This document shows positions 37,577 through 49,375 of a stretch of 64,000 nt of DNA, one piece after another. Position 1 is the first letter of the stretch. Each line of letters opens with the position of its first letter. This DNA is from Nephromyces sp. MM_2019 (taxonomy: Eukaryota > Apicomplexa > Aconoidasida > Nephromycida). The translations under genes and the position numbers were made by a program. The notes below the pieces were generated by a model. That model saw only the letters and a list, made by a program, of their open reading frames with translations, did not search any database and was not told the origin of the DNA. The stretch lies in the NCBI GenBank assembly GCA_015657535.1, contig JADHZB010000370.1, positions 1 to 64,000 on the forward strand, in the 5' to 3' direction.

Positions 37577-38331
37577 GCATTACCAATACTTTTTTATAAA
37601 AACTAGAATCAATATTATACACGAATTCTCTCGAGCAAATAGTAATTATAAATATAGTTGTATGTTAATTAAAATTGTTAAATATTCAGTTATACATATT
37701 TAACAAGTGAAAGTGCTAAAATTATATGTTTATTTATGAGTATTTCAAAGTCTTGTAGAAAATTCAAATATATTACAAATTAAATGACCATCAAATCATA
37801 AAAGTATGTGTGAAAAAGAAATATCAAGTAAGTAGTGGGGGATTGCAAGTTCCATCTTGTATTTTGTCCAAAATACAAAATATTTTACTGGGCACGAAGT
37901 TAAGGTTTAAATTAAATATTAGAAAAGAAGTAGGGTCGACTAATTTTATGTAGCTGGTTTAAGTGGGTTATTATATTTTCTCTAAAATTCCGCTTCACTT
38001 GAAACAGCTGAGGGTGTATTAAAAGTGGTATATAGCTCAGAGTAGATAAAATTTTTAACAAAGGTATCAAAGTGCTTCAATAATTAGTTGTTTACTCTAA
38101 ATAGTAAAAGAATTGCTGAGTTGTTTGGGGAAGTTGTAAATAAAACAATAAGGTATAGATAATAAAAATTGAATTAAGAATCAAGAAAATATTTATTGAT
38201 AAGTTTATAAAATACTGTATATTAGAAGTATTCTATAATGATAAATTAGTAATATTAGCTGCATATGATATGTCCTTTAGAAGAATTTGTAATGTGGATA
38301 AAGATAAAAACTACGGGGCTTTAGCTCTTAA
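37577..38331. other. Convergent spacer
   Basis: A 755-bp A+T-rich spacer between two convergent stops. Nothing else seen. Confidence 0.5.
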
Positions 38332-40497
38332 TCAAATTTTAGACTTAGGTATCGAGGAATCCTTTTTTCTTTCTGGGTGAAGTATATATTGTATGCTACG
38401 GAAATATGCCTCTGTAATGTCATTGGTGTTTAGTTTTTCATCATTAGTTGATTGGAATAAAGTTTCATAAGCATTGCCATCATACCTACCCAGTGCTGAG
38501 TTTAAAATATAATCAGGTAGATTGAAACTATCAGTAATACTGCATGCATGAGGTCTTATAAAATCTAATAAATTTTTAATTGATGACATTAAGACTCCAG
38601 ACTCTTGGCCACTTAAAGTCTTAGCAATTATAAATTCACCAATCTCTTGGTGCATCCAATATAGAGCATAAAGTTTACAAAGTGCATTAGCAACTGGGTA
38701 TACAGGGTTATCAATAAAGCCTTGTAAATGTTTTTGAAACTGTTCGAGTACCAAAACATGTGCATGTGCCTTTGTCATTTTTGTCAATTCAATTTTTACA
38801 GTATCCAATGCTTTCATGGTGTTTTGGTTTTCAGAAAAGTTCATTTGAAATTCTTGTGCAGTTCTGAAGATTATTGAGTTAGATCTTTGTTTAAAAGCCT
38901 TCATTAACCAATTGTGATCATCAAATGCTTCTTGAGGGTCGGTTGGAACAAGATAATTTTCGCCAAATGGCTCAAACTCGAATATATAATAAGATGAATC
39001 GGTTTTACCTTGTAAAGGTGCTTTTTGTTTCATTTTGCGATCCACTGCCTTGAGTAAGGGGCGACCGGCCTGTATTGATAAGACAACAAAATCACCCTCG
39101 TAAGTTGCTTGTGGAAAATAATTGGAGAGATGTAAGGGAATTCCAGCAGCCATCATGAAGCCATGACCACCACATGCCTTACGGCATGCTTCCATACCCT
39201 CCAAAACATTCATTGTCATTGAAGCTTTAAGAGAACTTGTAACACAATGAATTTCTTCTAAGCCATCTAGGTTGCCTTTTTTAGATTCTGATATAAAGTT
39301 GTTATATTTCTCGTTAGCCCACCTTCCACAAATTAAGTATGCTATCGATGTTGCTAAAAGTGGGAATAATGTAAACTTTTGGGTTGTATAATCGATTACA
39401 GAGGATTCTTCTCCACTAGATTCAATTGTATTATCTGAAGATATACTGATTTCCATGGGAAACTGGCGTCTGATAATTGAATATCTGATGGCAATAACTA
39501 CTGCTTTGGCAAGGTTAAGACCAGACGACCATATAATTTGCTTACGGGTAAAAGTCATAGTTCCGTAAAGGAGTTTTTGATTACCAACCTTTTTGTAGTT
39601 ACCAAACTTATCTACCTGGTAATACTTCATTAAGAGACAGTTCCTAGGAATTCTTACACCTTTTAATTGCATTGCACCATTGTCCATGGCATTATAACCC
39701 AATTTCCTCCCAATATGGGACAATTGAACACCGGGTAATGATTTATGGTTTTCCAAATCTCGAACTTGAAGTAAAAATGGATGCACTCCGTAATCTTTTT
39801 CTCTGATTATAAGTCTTGCCATTAATATGCAGTGTGTACATGATTTAGCAAGACCTCCAGGCCACCATTTAGTTGAGGTTAATGTCGGAGTATCTACTAC
39901 CCATTCATCAGTTTCAAGATCAAGTTTTGCAGTTGTTTCTAATCCTGGGACATAGCTCCCATGCCCTAATTCAGTTTGGGCATAAGTACCCAGAATTCTA
40001 AAATCCTTAGCTAAGCCAAGCCATTCTTTCTTTTGTTCCTCGGAGGATAAGCTTTCTAGTGCAGGTATGAACATTGTGAGATGTAAGTGGAGGAAAAAGT
40101 CTTCACCAGCTAGCACTTGTATGAATGCTATTAAGTCTGAGTTGTTTATAAGTTTATGCTGACGAATTACTTGTACAAGTTGTTCAGCTATTTCACATCC
40201 ATGAAAATAAAGTTCCTGCATAGAGTTAGACCAAAATTTGTGAGACTTACGGACTGAAGTAACTGGTGCCATACACTTGAGTAAATAATTTAACTTTTGA
40301 GTGGTTTCTTTCCCATAGATAAACTTTGTAAATTCTGAGTGTTTAATTTTGGATAATTTTCTCTCTTTTTGTAAATCACTTTGCGTATGAGGGTCATTCA
40401 TAAAGTTTAAGTTATCAGCACTTTCATCAAAATTAGAACTCTTGACAAATTGGCCAGGCCTGCCTCCATTTAACCCAATTAAAGGACTCGATTGCAT
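38332..40497 (-). CDS. ACOX: Acyl-CoA oxidase, 721 aa, with PTS1-like C-terminus
   Basis: This enzyme catalyses the first step of peroxisomal beta-oxidation, oxidising acyl-CoA to trans-2-enoyl-CoA with FAD and passing electrons to oxygen to give hydrogen peroxide. The whole 721-aa protein is one uninterrupted frame from the ATG at 40497. Family signatures are intact: YAQTELGHGSYVPGLET at about 172-188, TKWWPGG at about 209-215, CRKACGGHGF at about 438-447, and the catalytic-base segment TYEGDF with Glu467. Length fits eukaryotic peroxisomal acyl-CoA oxidases. The last three residues, SKI, fit the PTS1 consensus (small-basic-hydrophobic), so import into peroxisomes is likely; this is inference. 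Unlike most neighbours it has no introns. Plasmodium, Cryptosporidium and piroplasms are regarded as lacking peroxisomes, whereas coccidia and some tunicate-associated apicomplexans have evidence for them. Confidence 0.93.
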   Translation of the reverse strand: MQSSPLIGLNGGRPGQFVKSSNFDESADNLNFMNDPHTQSDLQKERKLSKIKHSEFTKFIYGKETTQKLNYLLKCMAPVTSVRKSHKFWSNSMQELYFHGCEIAEQLVQVIRQHKLINNSDLIAFIQVLAGEDFFLHLHLTMFIPALESLSSEEQKKEWLGLAKDFRILGTYAQTELGHGSYVPGLETTAKLDLETDEWVVDTPTLTSTKWWPGGLAKSCTHCILMARLIIREKDYGVHPFLLQVRDLENHKSLPGVQLSHIGRKLGYNAMDNGAMQLKGVRIPRNCLLMKYYQVDKFGNYKKVGNQKLLYGTMTFTRKQIIWSSGLNLAKAVVIAIRYSIIRRQFPMEISISSDNTIESSGEESSVIDYTTQKFTLFPLLATSIAYLICGRWANEKYNNFISESKKGNLDGLEEIHCVTSSLKASMTMNVLEGMEACRKACGGHGFMMAAGIPLHLSNYFPQATYEGDFVVLSIQAGRPLLKAVDRKMKQKAPLQGKTDSSYYIFEFEPFGENYLVPTDPQEAFDDHNWLMKAFKQRSNSIIFRTAQEFQMNFSENQNTMKALDTVKIELTKMTKAHAHVLVLEQFQKHLQGFIDNPVYPVANALCKLYALYWMHQEIGEFIIAKTLSGQESGVLMSSIKNLLDFIRPHACSITDSFNLPDYILNSALGRYDGNAYETLFQSTNDEKLNTNDITEAYFRSIQYILHPERKKDSSIPKSKI

Positions 40498-42585
40498 TTT
40501 CTAGATTCACTTTACTAAATTTATATTTTAAGCTGTTTGTATAGGAGTTGCTGATAGTTATCCAAAAAGTAGTAAACAAAATGATGCTTAAAAAATTTTA
40601 CTTTTGAATTCTATTTGATTATTAGTAGTGAAAATTATCTCAGTGAAACTTATGTGTCAAATGTTGCATCTCTTCATATCAGTGCTGAGCAGAGAGACAT
40701 ATCTGAGTATTTTGTGATCTACACTAGTGTTGTGAAAATTTTCCGCACTACGCTGCTCTTGGCTTGCGATTTATGATTTGTGGTCTAACACAGTCTAGGT
40801 TGGTACTAACTAGCACAAGACTAAATTTGTTACACCACCATGAGTAAATTGATCACATTGATGGCTAACCCAGTATAACCCAACAACAACTACTGCCTTT
40901 AACAAATGGTTACTAGATTTTATTCTTAGCTTATGTGAATACTCTGTTTTTCGGCAGCAGGCTGGATGGATAGTTTTTTTTCATTGGCAGCTTAGATCTG
41001 AGAGTAATCAAGACATTCAAAGGATCTTGATTAAAAGGCTGCTTACTTAATGTTTAGGTGTAAAAGTCCGCTTGTATGCTTAAACTGAGCCTTTTTAGTT
41101 TTAGACAATTTTTAGACTCTATTAGAATTTTCAGGCTAAATTAATTACATTAGTAACTTAATTTACTAAACTTTTGTCTCGATCCTTTGGTAAATTTAAT
41201 TCTTTTCAAAATTTAAATTATAAAATTTAGAATTGAAACATTTTTAGAATAATTATTAAGGTGCTGAGAGACTAGGTTATCGCTTCAAAACATTTGTTCC
41301 TATACGACTAATCTTAATTTAGTTAGTTAAATTACAATTAATCAGCTTTTTTTTCCGAATTTATGCCAAAAGATAATCAAAATGTTACTATAAATGGTTA
41401 TAAATTATAATTTATATGTAAAGAATTTTAGGTATAACTGAAATAATCAATTGCAAATTTATGTGAGTTTATACACTGTCCAAGTGCATCTAAAACAGTA
41501 AATGATCAAAGCTGTGTGAATTTCCTTCAACTTTGATGCTTTTACCTTTCTACATATAGCCACACTGTTGATAAAAAACCTTTGTCAACTAAACATTGAA
41601 CTATGCTTGGTGTTTTTGCTTGCTTTAGCTCAGCTTGATAAAATATTATGTCATAGTCTTATTTAATATAGGTATTGAATTAAAAAAGTCAAAGGCTGCT
41701 CGATAACTTTTAAAAACTGATTAGCAAGAAACTAAACGGAGCTGACAAAGGAATTTTGAGTAACAAGATTTAGTCAGATGTTAAAGTAAATGACATATTA
41801 AAAGAAAATCTAACTACACTTGCCTTTTAAAATTAAATTAAAATTACGATACAAAAACGCACACAACTAGTCTATAGCAATTTCGGCAAGTAAATGTCTA
41901 TGAGATATATATATATCATTTCACTACTTCAGGAGTGAAATGATAAAGAATGTGAAGACTTTGCTATGAATAGCTGCTAGCTTCTCTTTAAGTCAGAGTG
42001 TAAGCATTTTACTTTAATAAGCTTCATATAAATGTCATATACGTGCTGCCCCATTTTATAGACCTAAATTATCAGGGAAAAAATAAGTAATTCAACACAA
42101 GTATTTTGCTCCACCCCTGCTTGTTATGTAAGCTTTGCTGGGATTGGCTCAAAAGCTAATAAATATGTCACAACATAAGTACGTATTGAACTCAAACATC
42201 CTTAAGCGATTTAACTTTAAGTCTAGCTATCTGCATCTCTGAGCTACTGGCTAGCAATAGCCATTATTAACGCGACTGAAAACCAAACTGTTTTACATTA
42301 TACTGGCATGTGTCGTTTTGCTACTCACTTAAATAGTGCTAACCTACAAAATCTGAGAACTTTAACATTTGTAGACATGAAACTTTTCGAGTATCATAAG
42401 ACGTAAAGAATAACTAATTACTTTTTAAAGGACAACCAATTCGATTTTTAATTAGAAAAATGCTACCAAATTTATATACTGGAAAAAATTTACACACACT
42501 TTTATTGTTATGAAACTTGAGAACAAAGCGTCACTACTTGATTTCAGCAGTACTTACTCTTAAACTATTAGGTTGATAATTACTG
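40498..42585. other. Divergent promoter region
   Basis: A 2.1-kb region between the starts of acyl-CoA oxidase (-) and mL46 (+). No exon or RNA gene is visible. A short TA run lies near 41,905-41,918. Confidence 0.5.
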
Positions 42586-43927
42586 ATGTATCAGAATTTA
42601 CAAATTAGGACTTTAGGGAAGCTTAGCACTTCCAAAACACTCTCTTGTTATTTTCAGTACAAAACTTGTACAGAATATAAAGCAACAGGAACGTGGAGGT
42701 CAATATCAACATCAACACACCCAAGTACACCTCAAGATATTCGCCTTTCAATACATGATGGTTACCTTATCCAAGCATCACTATGCATTTCACGTCTACC
42801 TCTTAGATATGTTGAACCTCAGTTCGAAAAAGAATGGAGAGAATTCTCCGAACGTTGGCTTACCAGAACAAAGAACCTACCCTTAATATCTGATGATTTG
42901 TTAAGCTACAAGCTTCCAATTACATCTACCTCCTCATCTAGACAGGTACAAGACAATCTCAAAAAACCTCAGCGACCTATAAAAAGAGCAATTTCTAAAT
43001 TGAAAAATGGCAACATTAGCTCAGAATCTTCTGAACTAGATGAACTTTTGTCCCAAGAATCCACAATGCTCTCTAATCTCCATAAAAAGGGAACCGAATC
43101 TAGATCAATTAAAACACCATCAACAGTCAAAAAGCAAGTAAATAGCTCAGAAAACACTTTTTTTCGTGTTTTTTCTAAATAATCAATATAAATTATTTTG
43201 GTTTGATTTCACATAGTTTATTTATATTTTCCTAATTTTTAGAAAATGATCGAAAAACCTGCTGACGATGAGCAAAATGAACAAATCCAATTATTACAGA
43301 GAAAGCCTACAGAATACCTCTACCTGTTAATCAAGTATAAATCAAAGGAGAAATGGGAACTACCTCGCGTAACTAGAAACTATAATCAAACCATGAGGCA
43401 GGTGACAATCTCTACATTGAATGTAACTTGGATAAAATTTGTTTCTGAACTTATTAATTAAATTTTCTAATCATTTATCTTAAAAAGAAATCTTAACATT
43501 TCCTAAGAAACCTTTATAACATCTACATCCAAATAATCTTCAAAATATAGACAATATCAAGGCTTTGTGAAAAGCATTTTGGTTTGGAATATTCCCCTTA
43601 CCTACTAGGCTGTTGCCCTTTTTCAGTTGAAAAGCGAAAATCTAATTCAAATCAGAAACCTTGGAAAGGGAAAAAGGTGAATTTATCAACTATTAGATAA
43701 CCCATATGAAACAACATTAATATTTAATCGGATATATTTTGCATAACAAAACTGCTCTTGATCAGATATTCTATTACAAGGGACTTCATATACCGGGTAG
43801 TTCAAACATAGTCCTCAACTCTAATTTACCATTTGAAGACTTTGCTTGGGTCACATATAAAGAAATGACAAGCATGTTAGATTTTAATGCCTTGAAAGTT
43901 TTGAAGCCAGGGATTTATTTGGACTGA
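42586..43927 (+). CDS. MRPL46: Mitochondrial large-subunit ribosomal protein mL46, about 331 aa
   Basis: A structural protein of the mitochondrial ribosome large subunit, built on a NUDIX-type fold. Four exons in phase 0: 42586-43137, 43243-43422, 43575-43676 and 43766-43927. The N-terminus is basic and Ser/Thr-rich, as expected for a mitochondrial presequence. The family's N-terminal block follows (ICISRLPL-like LCISRLPLRYVEPQFEKEW with SERW), then a variable basic linker, then the NUDIX-like part: EYLYLLIKYKSKEKWELP, NQTMRQVTISTLN, YLLGCCPFSVE, KKIFYYKGLHIPG and FEDFAWVTYKEM. This order and spacing match mL46. The exon-3 acceptor (AAAAG at 43574) was chosen because it alone restores phase and the conserved block. 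The stop lies only 155 bp from the convergent DNALI1 stop. Confidence 0.88.
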
Positions 43928-44082
43928 AGTAATTATGATTTATTGCACTTTTTAAATATATTCTTTGCTTAGCAGTTTTATATTCCGAAAAATGTTTTAT
44001 AATTTGTTAAGAATATAGCTAAAAATTAAACTCAAAAGTTTTAATACACAACATTCATAAAATTTTATTATTTAAATGTTAT

Positions 44083-46101
44083 TTACTCTTCAGTTGTAGC
44101 CCATTGCATCTCAGATGTATTTTCATATTTTTGAGTTATATGACTTTCTCTTGATTTAATAAGCTCTTCATATATTGTATTTTGTTCAATATAGAATTCC
44201 AGCTATACAAAATTTAAGAATGTCATATTTTCAACAACGATCCAAATCTCGTAACCATTTTAGCTTTTTTAATAACTTTTATTATTAGTACAAATAAATC
44301 CTTTTAATAAACAACGAAATTACAAACCTCATCAGATAGCTTAGAAGTGAGTTGATCCACGTGAGATTGACTATATCTTTAATTAAAGTTCAAGAAATTA
44401 AAAAAAATTATTTTATTTGGTGATCCTATACCTCTTTTGTGAGTCAATTTGTTGCTCGATTTCTGTAATCTTTTTATCGAGTTCTAGATTTTCTTCTTCA
44501 AGCATCTTACACTTTGGATTTATATTTTAAGTTAACACAATCACACAAAGTAAAGATTTATTAAATCAAATTGACTTCAAACCTCATGTTGAAGCTCATA
44601 TAAGCCGTCTTTTGCAAGTAACTCTTTTCTATGAGAGAAATTGATACTTGCCTGAAGAGCCTCTTCATGTGCTTCGATGCTATGTAGGAGTTCATCACGA
44701 ACTCTATTGAATAATGATAGAGAATATTTTCCAATAAAATATATACTATAATGAAAATTTCAGTGTAAAGCTCTTTTTTTAAATCAATTTTCATTCCAAA
44801 ATTCATATATTATCTAACTTTTTTATCAGTGCTCCTCGACCGGGTGAATCAATCACAACTTGCCGAGTAATCTCATCTAAGAGTAGATTTTAAAAAAATA
44901 AATGGGATATGCTCTCTATTGATTATATTCATTGAAATTTTTCTTTAAAAAGTCAGCCAAGCTGGTATAGTTATAGAAATTTCCTAGAAAATTGCTTAAG
45001 CTATTGAATTTTGAAGTCAGTGAACGTTACGTTACTTACCCAAACAGTCAAATAAACATTTTTGTTTTTTTTGACAAATACCTTGACTTTTAGCACCGCA
45101 GCTCTTCAGTTCATCTTGTAATTTCTTTTTAAGGCTATCGATATCATCCCTATTTGATCCTTGTTCACACATTCTCTGAGAGTTGAAATTTGTTAAATTT
45201 AAGTATGAATTAAAAAAATTAAACAACTTAAGGTCAAGTGACTCACAGACTGATGGTAAGGTATCTACACTATTATGCACTAAAAACTATAAAAATAACT
45301 GACACCCTAACATTGTGTAATTATTAATGTGGTAACCCTATTTCCTTACTTTTATTATAATTTTACCATCTTTCTCAATTACTTTTGGATGAAAGATAAA
45401 ATCCAATCTTTCCCTTGTAGATTTAATCGATTGGATTTTTTCTACTGTACAAGTGAGATTTGAGCTCCAAAAATAAGAAAAATCATTGTTTTCAACTCTG
45501 TTTACGAAATTGTCAGCCTCCAATACTTCATATTTTATCTGTGGAAAATTTTTCAGAAATTTTAGAATACAAGAAGTTAAGATTTCCTTATTTTTTGTTC
45601 ATTATTCCAGGACATTGTGTTTGGCTCAAACAATAACTAGTTTTGAAAACTAGTGTTTGAAAATTATATTTTTATGATTAGGGACACTTTAAGCAAGCAC
45701 ATTTTGTATTTCAATTTGGTTCAAATTGATGTTAATTAAATTTATAAGGCGATTATATTAGCATGATATCCTCTTTTCTAGATGTCACTTTAACTTAATT
45801 AGAGTAAAACGCAGATCTAAGCGAGCTAACATAAATAGAATTGCACTTGTTGAGCTATCTACCAAAATAATGTGCTGATTACATTATCTAAACTGCTTAC
45901 ATTCCGCAGTTAATTTGAACTTTTTTGTATCAGGTCAATTACATACTTATATGGAAGCCAATATAAATTTATGGATATAGTCAAAAGTTTTGGGGGTTAT
46001 GCATTTGTAAATACTACAAAGTTGATTTCATCATTTATAAATGTGGGAATTAAGCTTACCAAACACTTAGAGCGGAGAATGTCATCAGTTTGGTGATTCA
46101 T
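44083..46101 (-). CDS. DNALI1: Axonemal dynein light intermediate/light chain p28 (DNALI1), about 299 aa
   Basis: This inner-arm dynein light chain (p28, axonemal dynein light chain domain family) works in flagellar motility. Exons: 46101-46060 (tentative), 45538-45350, 45286-45040, 44876-44819, 44703-44583, 44511-44432, 44370-44328 and 44202-44083. The conserved part spans exon 3 to exon 6: LKKKLQDELKSC, GICQKKQKCLFDCL, then spliced DEITRQVVIDSPGRGALI, KKVRDELLHSIEAHEEAL, and INFSHRKELLAKDG. A long C-terminal coiled coil follows (MLEEENLELDKKITEIEQQ and onward). This is the p28 order. Exon 2 has no ATG in its frame and starts at a CCACAG acceptor, so an upstream exon must exist; the ATG at 46101 with a 14-codon exon and a GTAAGC donor fits in phase but needs a 0.5-kb intron. 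The body is secure; the first exon is tentative. Confidence 0.87.
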
Positions 46102-46550
46102 TTTATATACTAAAGAAACGAATTCTATTTTAAAAAAATAATTTAGTCTGTTAAAAATTGTGAGTTTTAATTTGGATCTTTGTTCATCACAGGTAGTAGT
46201 AAACTATTTAAGATCTTAAGCAAAATGAAGCTAATAGAACCTCGATTACTAAATTAAATTTGAGTTTTGGATTAAAAAGTTTTAAGGCTTGGGTTATCAA
46301 ATTAGCTCGTATGTATGTATGCTTCGTTTCTAATATCAGAGTTTAAATTATAACAAAAAGTTATTTTGTTTTAATTTTATTTATTCAGCTTGGTTCAATT
46401 GAGCTATCAATAAAGGCTACTCATTGGTGGTGTTTTTTAGCTCCGAATTTATATCTAAGAGAACTGAAGAACTTCTGCACTATCTGTAAATCGATAAGGC
46501 TTTATAAGAGATTTATAATAATCTTGTAGAATCAGACAATTCTATGTGAG
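46102..46550. other. Spacer between tandem minus-strand genes
   Basis: About 450 bp between the dihydroorotase stop and the tentative DNALI1 start. It should contain the DNALI1 promoter; nothing else seen. Confidence 0.4.
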
Positions 46551-49375
46551 TTAGAATTCAAAGCCTTTGAATGGAGAAATATCGACGGTGTAACTTAAAG
46601 TTTGCCCAGCTAGGAATGGTACAATCACATTCTCCTCCTCGTTTACGATCTTATAATTTTTTGGAATCTGTAGAAAATCAGTGTGAAGAATAGGTTGGTG
46701 GAGCCCAGAAAAAATGAAATCAATCTTATTAAAAAAGAATTGTTTAAGAATGGAAACTAAAATATTAAAAATTTTCTCATAATAGAAGTCTTAAAATAGT
46801 GATTTTAAGACGCTTGGTCTACCTGATTCAAGAGCATTATAAAAATGTCAATTTATTTTTAGGTCATAAAATCTCACCGTTGTTGAAGATTTCTTAATGT
46901 GTAAAGCAGGTTTCCCTGCAATCAATTCTGATTGGGTAATTATAAATGAATTGTATAAATAGTGTGTGTTTACGATTATGATTATTACTTGGAGCTGGGA
47001 ATCCAAAAAAAGCCGCAGCATTAGAGCAAACAAATTGCTCAAGATTTTCCATGCAACTAAGGTTCTCAAATGTCTCCAAGATGTACTACAGTTTATTAAA
47101 ATAGAAATAAACAGTTTTGTTATTGTACAACAAGTACATTAGCTAATTACATTAATAAGCAATGGTTGTGTAAAAACACCAGCGGCTGATGGGTACTTTT
47201 CCTTGTCAAATCTGAAATATTAAAGCAAAAATTTGTATTAGCTGAATTAAATTGCTGGAAAATTTTATAAGGAAAATTCCAAAGTCTTGATGGAGGATAA
47301 ATTTTATTTTTAAGTAAAGAGCATGTGGTTGTATCTGAGTAAATCAGTACTTCCTATGGGGTGCAGAGTCTGATCCCAGAAAAAATCGTCTATGGCCTTC
47401 TTGGACAACCTTTAATTAAATAGGTATATAGTTATTGTCGATGAATAGAGTAAAATTTGCTAGAAAAAGGCATGTAATTTCAGAAATGTCTATATAACCT
47501 TGCAAATAGCTAATTTATCATCTTCAGTCTTGGCAATTGGCTTACAAAAATTGTGAGGGTTTGAGATTGTAGAACAAATGTCCTCTTGTTTATTAAAGAT
47601 TTCATCGGTGAAGACATCCTTCATAGTTATCTGTTTATAAAATTATGTAAAAGCAGTTCTATACCATTAAACCGTGGCTCAGTTTTTTAAATGTTATCAA
47701 ATTTAGGAAGGCAAGGGTCAGTTTGCTTAGAAGTTATAGGCAAAGTTAGCATAATGTTAGTAGTCTATTTACCTCGAGGTGGTGCGCTGTAATAGTAGCA
47801 CCAACATTTTCGAAGTCTTTTACGAAATCAACTGCTTCTTTTGTTGTCACATGTTCCAAAATTATTTTCAAATTGGGGAATAGTTTTATCAGCTGAGAGA
47901 TGTTGAAGTTTTAAATAGAAAATTTTAATTTTCTAGTAAAAATATAAATGTTGAGGTAACCTTTTCTATCTCTGGCAAAAATTTTTGTTCTGCTTTAAGT
48001 GGTGAAACATTTGGTACTTCACCATGGATATGAAGGAAGAGCCCCATTTTTTCCATCAAAGCAAAAAGTGGATAAAAAGGTTCATAGGACTATAAGTAAG
48101 ATGAATAATAATAAATTGTCTTGTGTCGAAAATAAATCTCAAAATTTTGATTATTTTATGTAACAAATACAATGGCGTGAATATGTAGTACCTGGATTCC
48201 GCTATCAGAGTTAGTGGTGACACCTTTGGGATAACTTTTGATCTGGAAATTGTAAATTAGGTTGTATGTAAAATTTTCATACTATGTTTAAAATCAAAAA
48301 GGTTAAATTGAACGGCGTATGTAGTCTCAAAGTACGAGATTCAGGTTTTAGTCTAGTATACGATTTTATAAACTAAAATGTAAATAAAATATGTTATGCC
48401 GATTAAGTTGCAGTTATTTCAAATGTTTTCGATGATGCTATATAGAATTAACAAGAATGTTCAAAAAAAGTGGATAAACAAGTTGCACAAGACCTCTACA
48501 AACTATACTGCTAAGCTTCTTAAATTATTTTTGACATAACTTACTCCTTTAACGCCGCACCTTTTTGCATTCTGTTCCACGTCTTTTAAGTTTATACACT
48601 CAGATAAATATAGTGTCATAAAATATTCTACTGACGGTTCCTGTGATCATTGATTTATTAATCAAATTATAAACAAGTTGAGTAATTTATGAATTCCCAT
48701 GGCAAATTCTAAAAACCCATCCCAAAAATTAAAAAATTATCAACACAAAACCAACAAAATTGATAGTAAATTTTTTTTTATCTATGACCTAAATGTTGAT
48801 TAAATTTCGAGTATAATAACATTTCACGGGCATTATAGAGAAATTATAGAAATTTAAAGTAAAATAATAAGCTTGAAATATCCCAGTGATTCATTTATTC
48901 CAAGAATATAAATGCATGAATCATTTAGCTTTAGAACATCGATTCAAAATATCATAGCATTTTCCAGCTATTGGATGAAAATACAATGTAAAAATAGAAA
49001 TCTTACTAAGTTTAACAACTCTTCTTTGTATTTGAATGCCTGTTCACATGATGTGATTGGGGGTATGGTGTTTGGCATAACCAATGCTTTACCACTATGA
49101 AAAGCAAACTTTATGAAGTGTGGTACGTTGGGCCTACTACTAAATTAGCTATAAATTACTGTGTACATGGATTATTGATTATTCAAAACAATGTTAACTG
49201 TCATATACAATATCAACTTATGTCCTCAAAATAGTAAAGCATGTATCAATGAGCTCTAGTCTTACCAACCACCTTGTACAATAAGAGGGGTTACAGACTT
49301 CATCAAATTACCCTGCCTTAGATGTGTATGCATATCGTTTGCTAAAGGTATCCAAAATTCTGTTTTAGTTGCCAT
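46551..49375 (-). CDS. PYRC: Dihydroorotase, type II (pyrC-like), 365 aa
   Basis: This enzyme closes carbamoyl-aspartate to dihydroorotate, step three of de novo pyrimidine synthesis, in the cytosol. Twelve exons in phase: 49375-49266, 49094-49007, 48640-48545, 48242-48192, 48089-47961, 47892-47773, 47630-47499, 47409-47351, 47211-47151, 47085-46989, 46915-46878 and 46667-46551. All catalytic positions are present: HxH metal ligands in DMHTHLRQG (His16, His18), the carboxylated Lys in [15 protein letters not shown] (Lys100), HIHGE (His137), [13 protein letters not shown] (His172), and GSDSAPH with catalytic Asp256. The ending [13 protein letters not shown] is also typical. Length matches E. 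coli PyrC (348 aa) plus small extensions. It is a free-standing type II enzyme, not part of a CAD-like fusion. Confidence is high. Confidence 0.95.
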
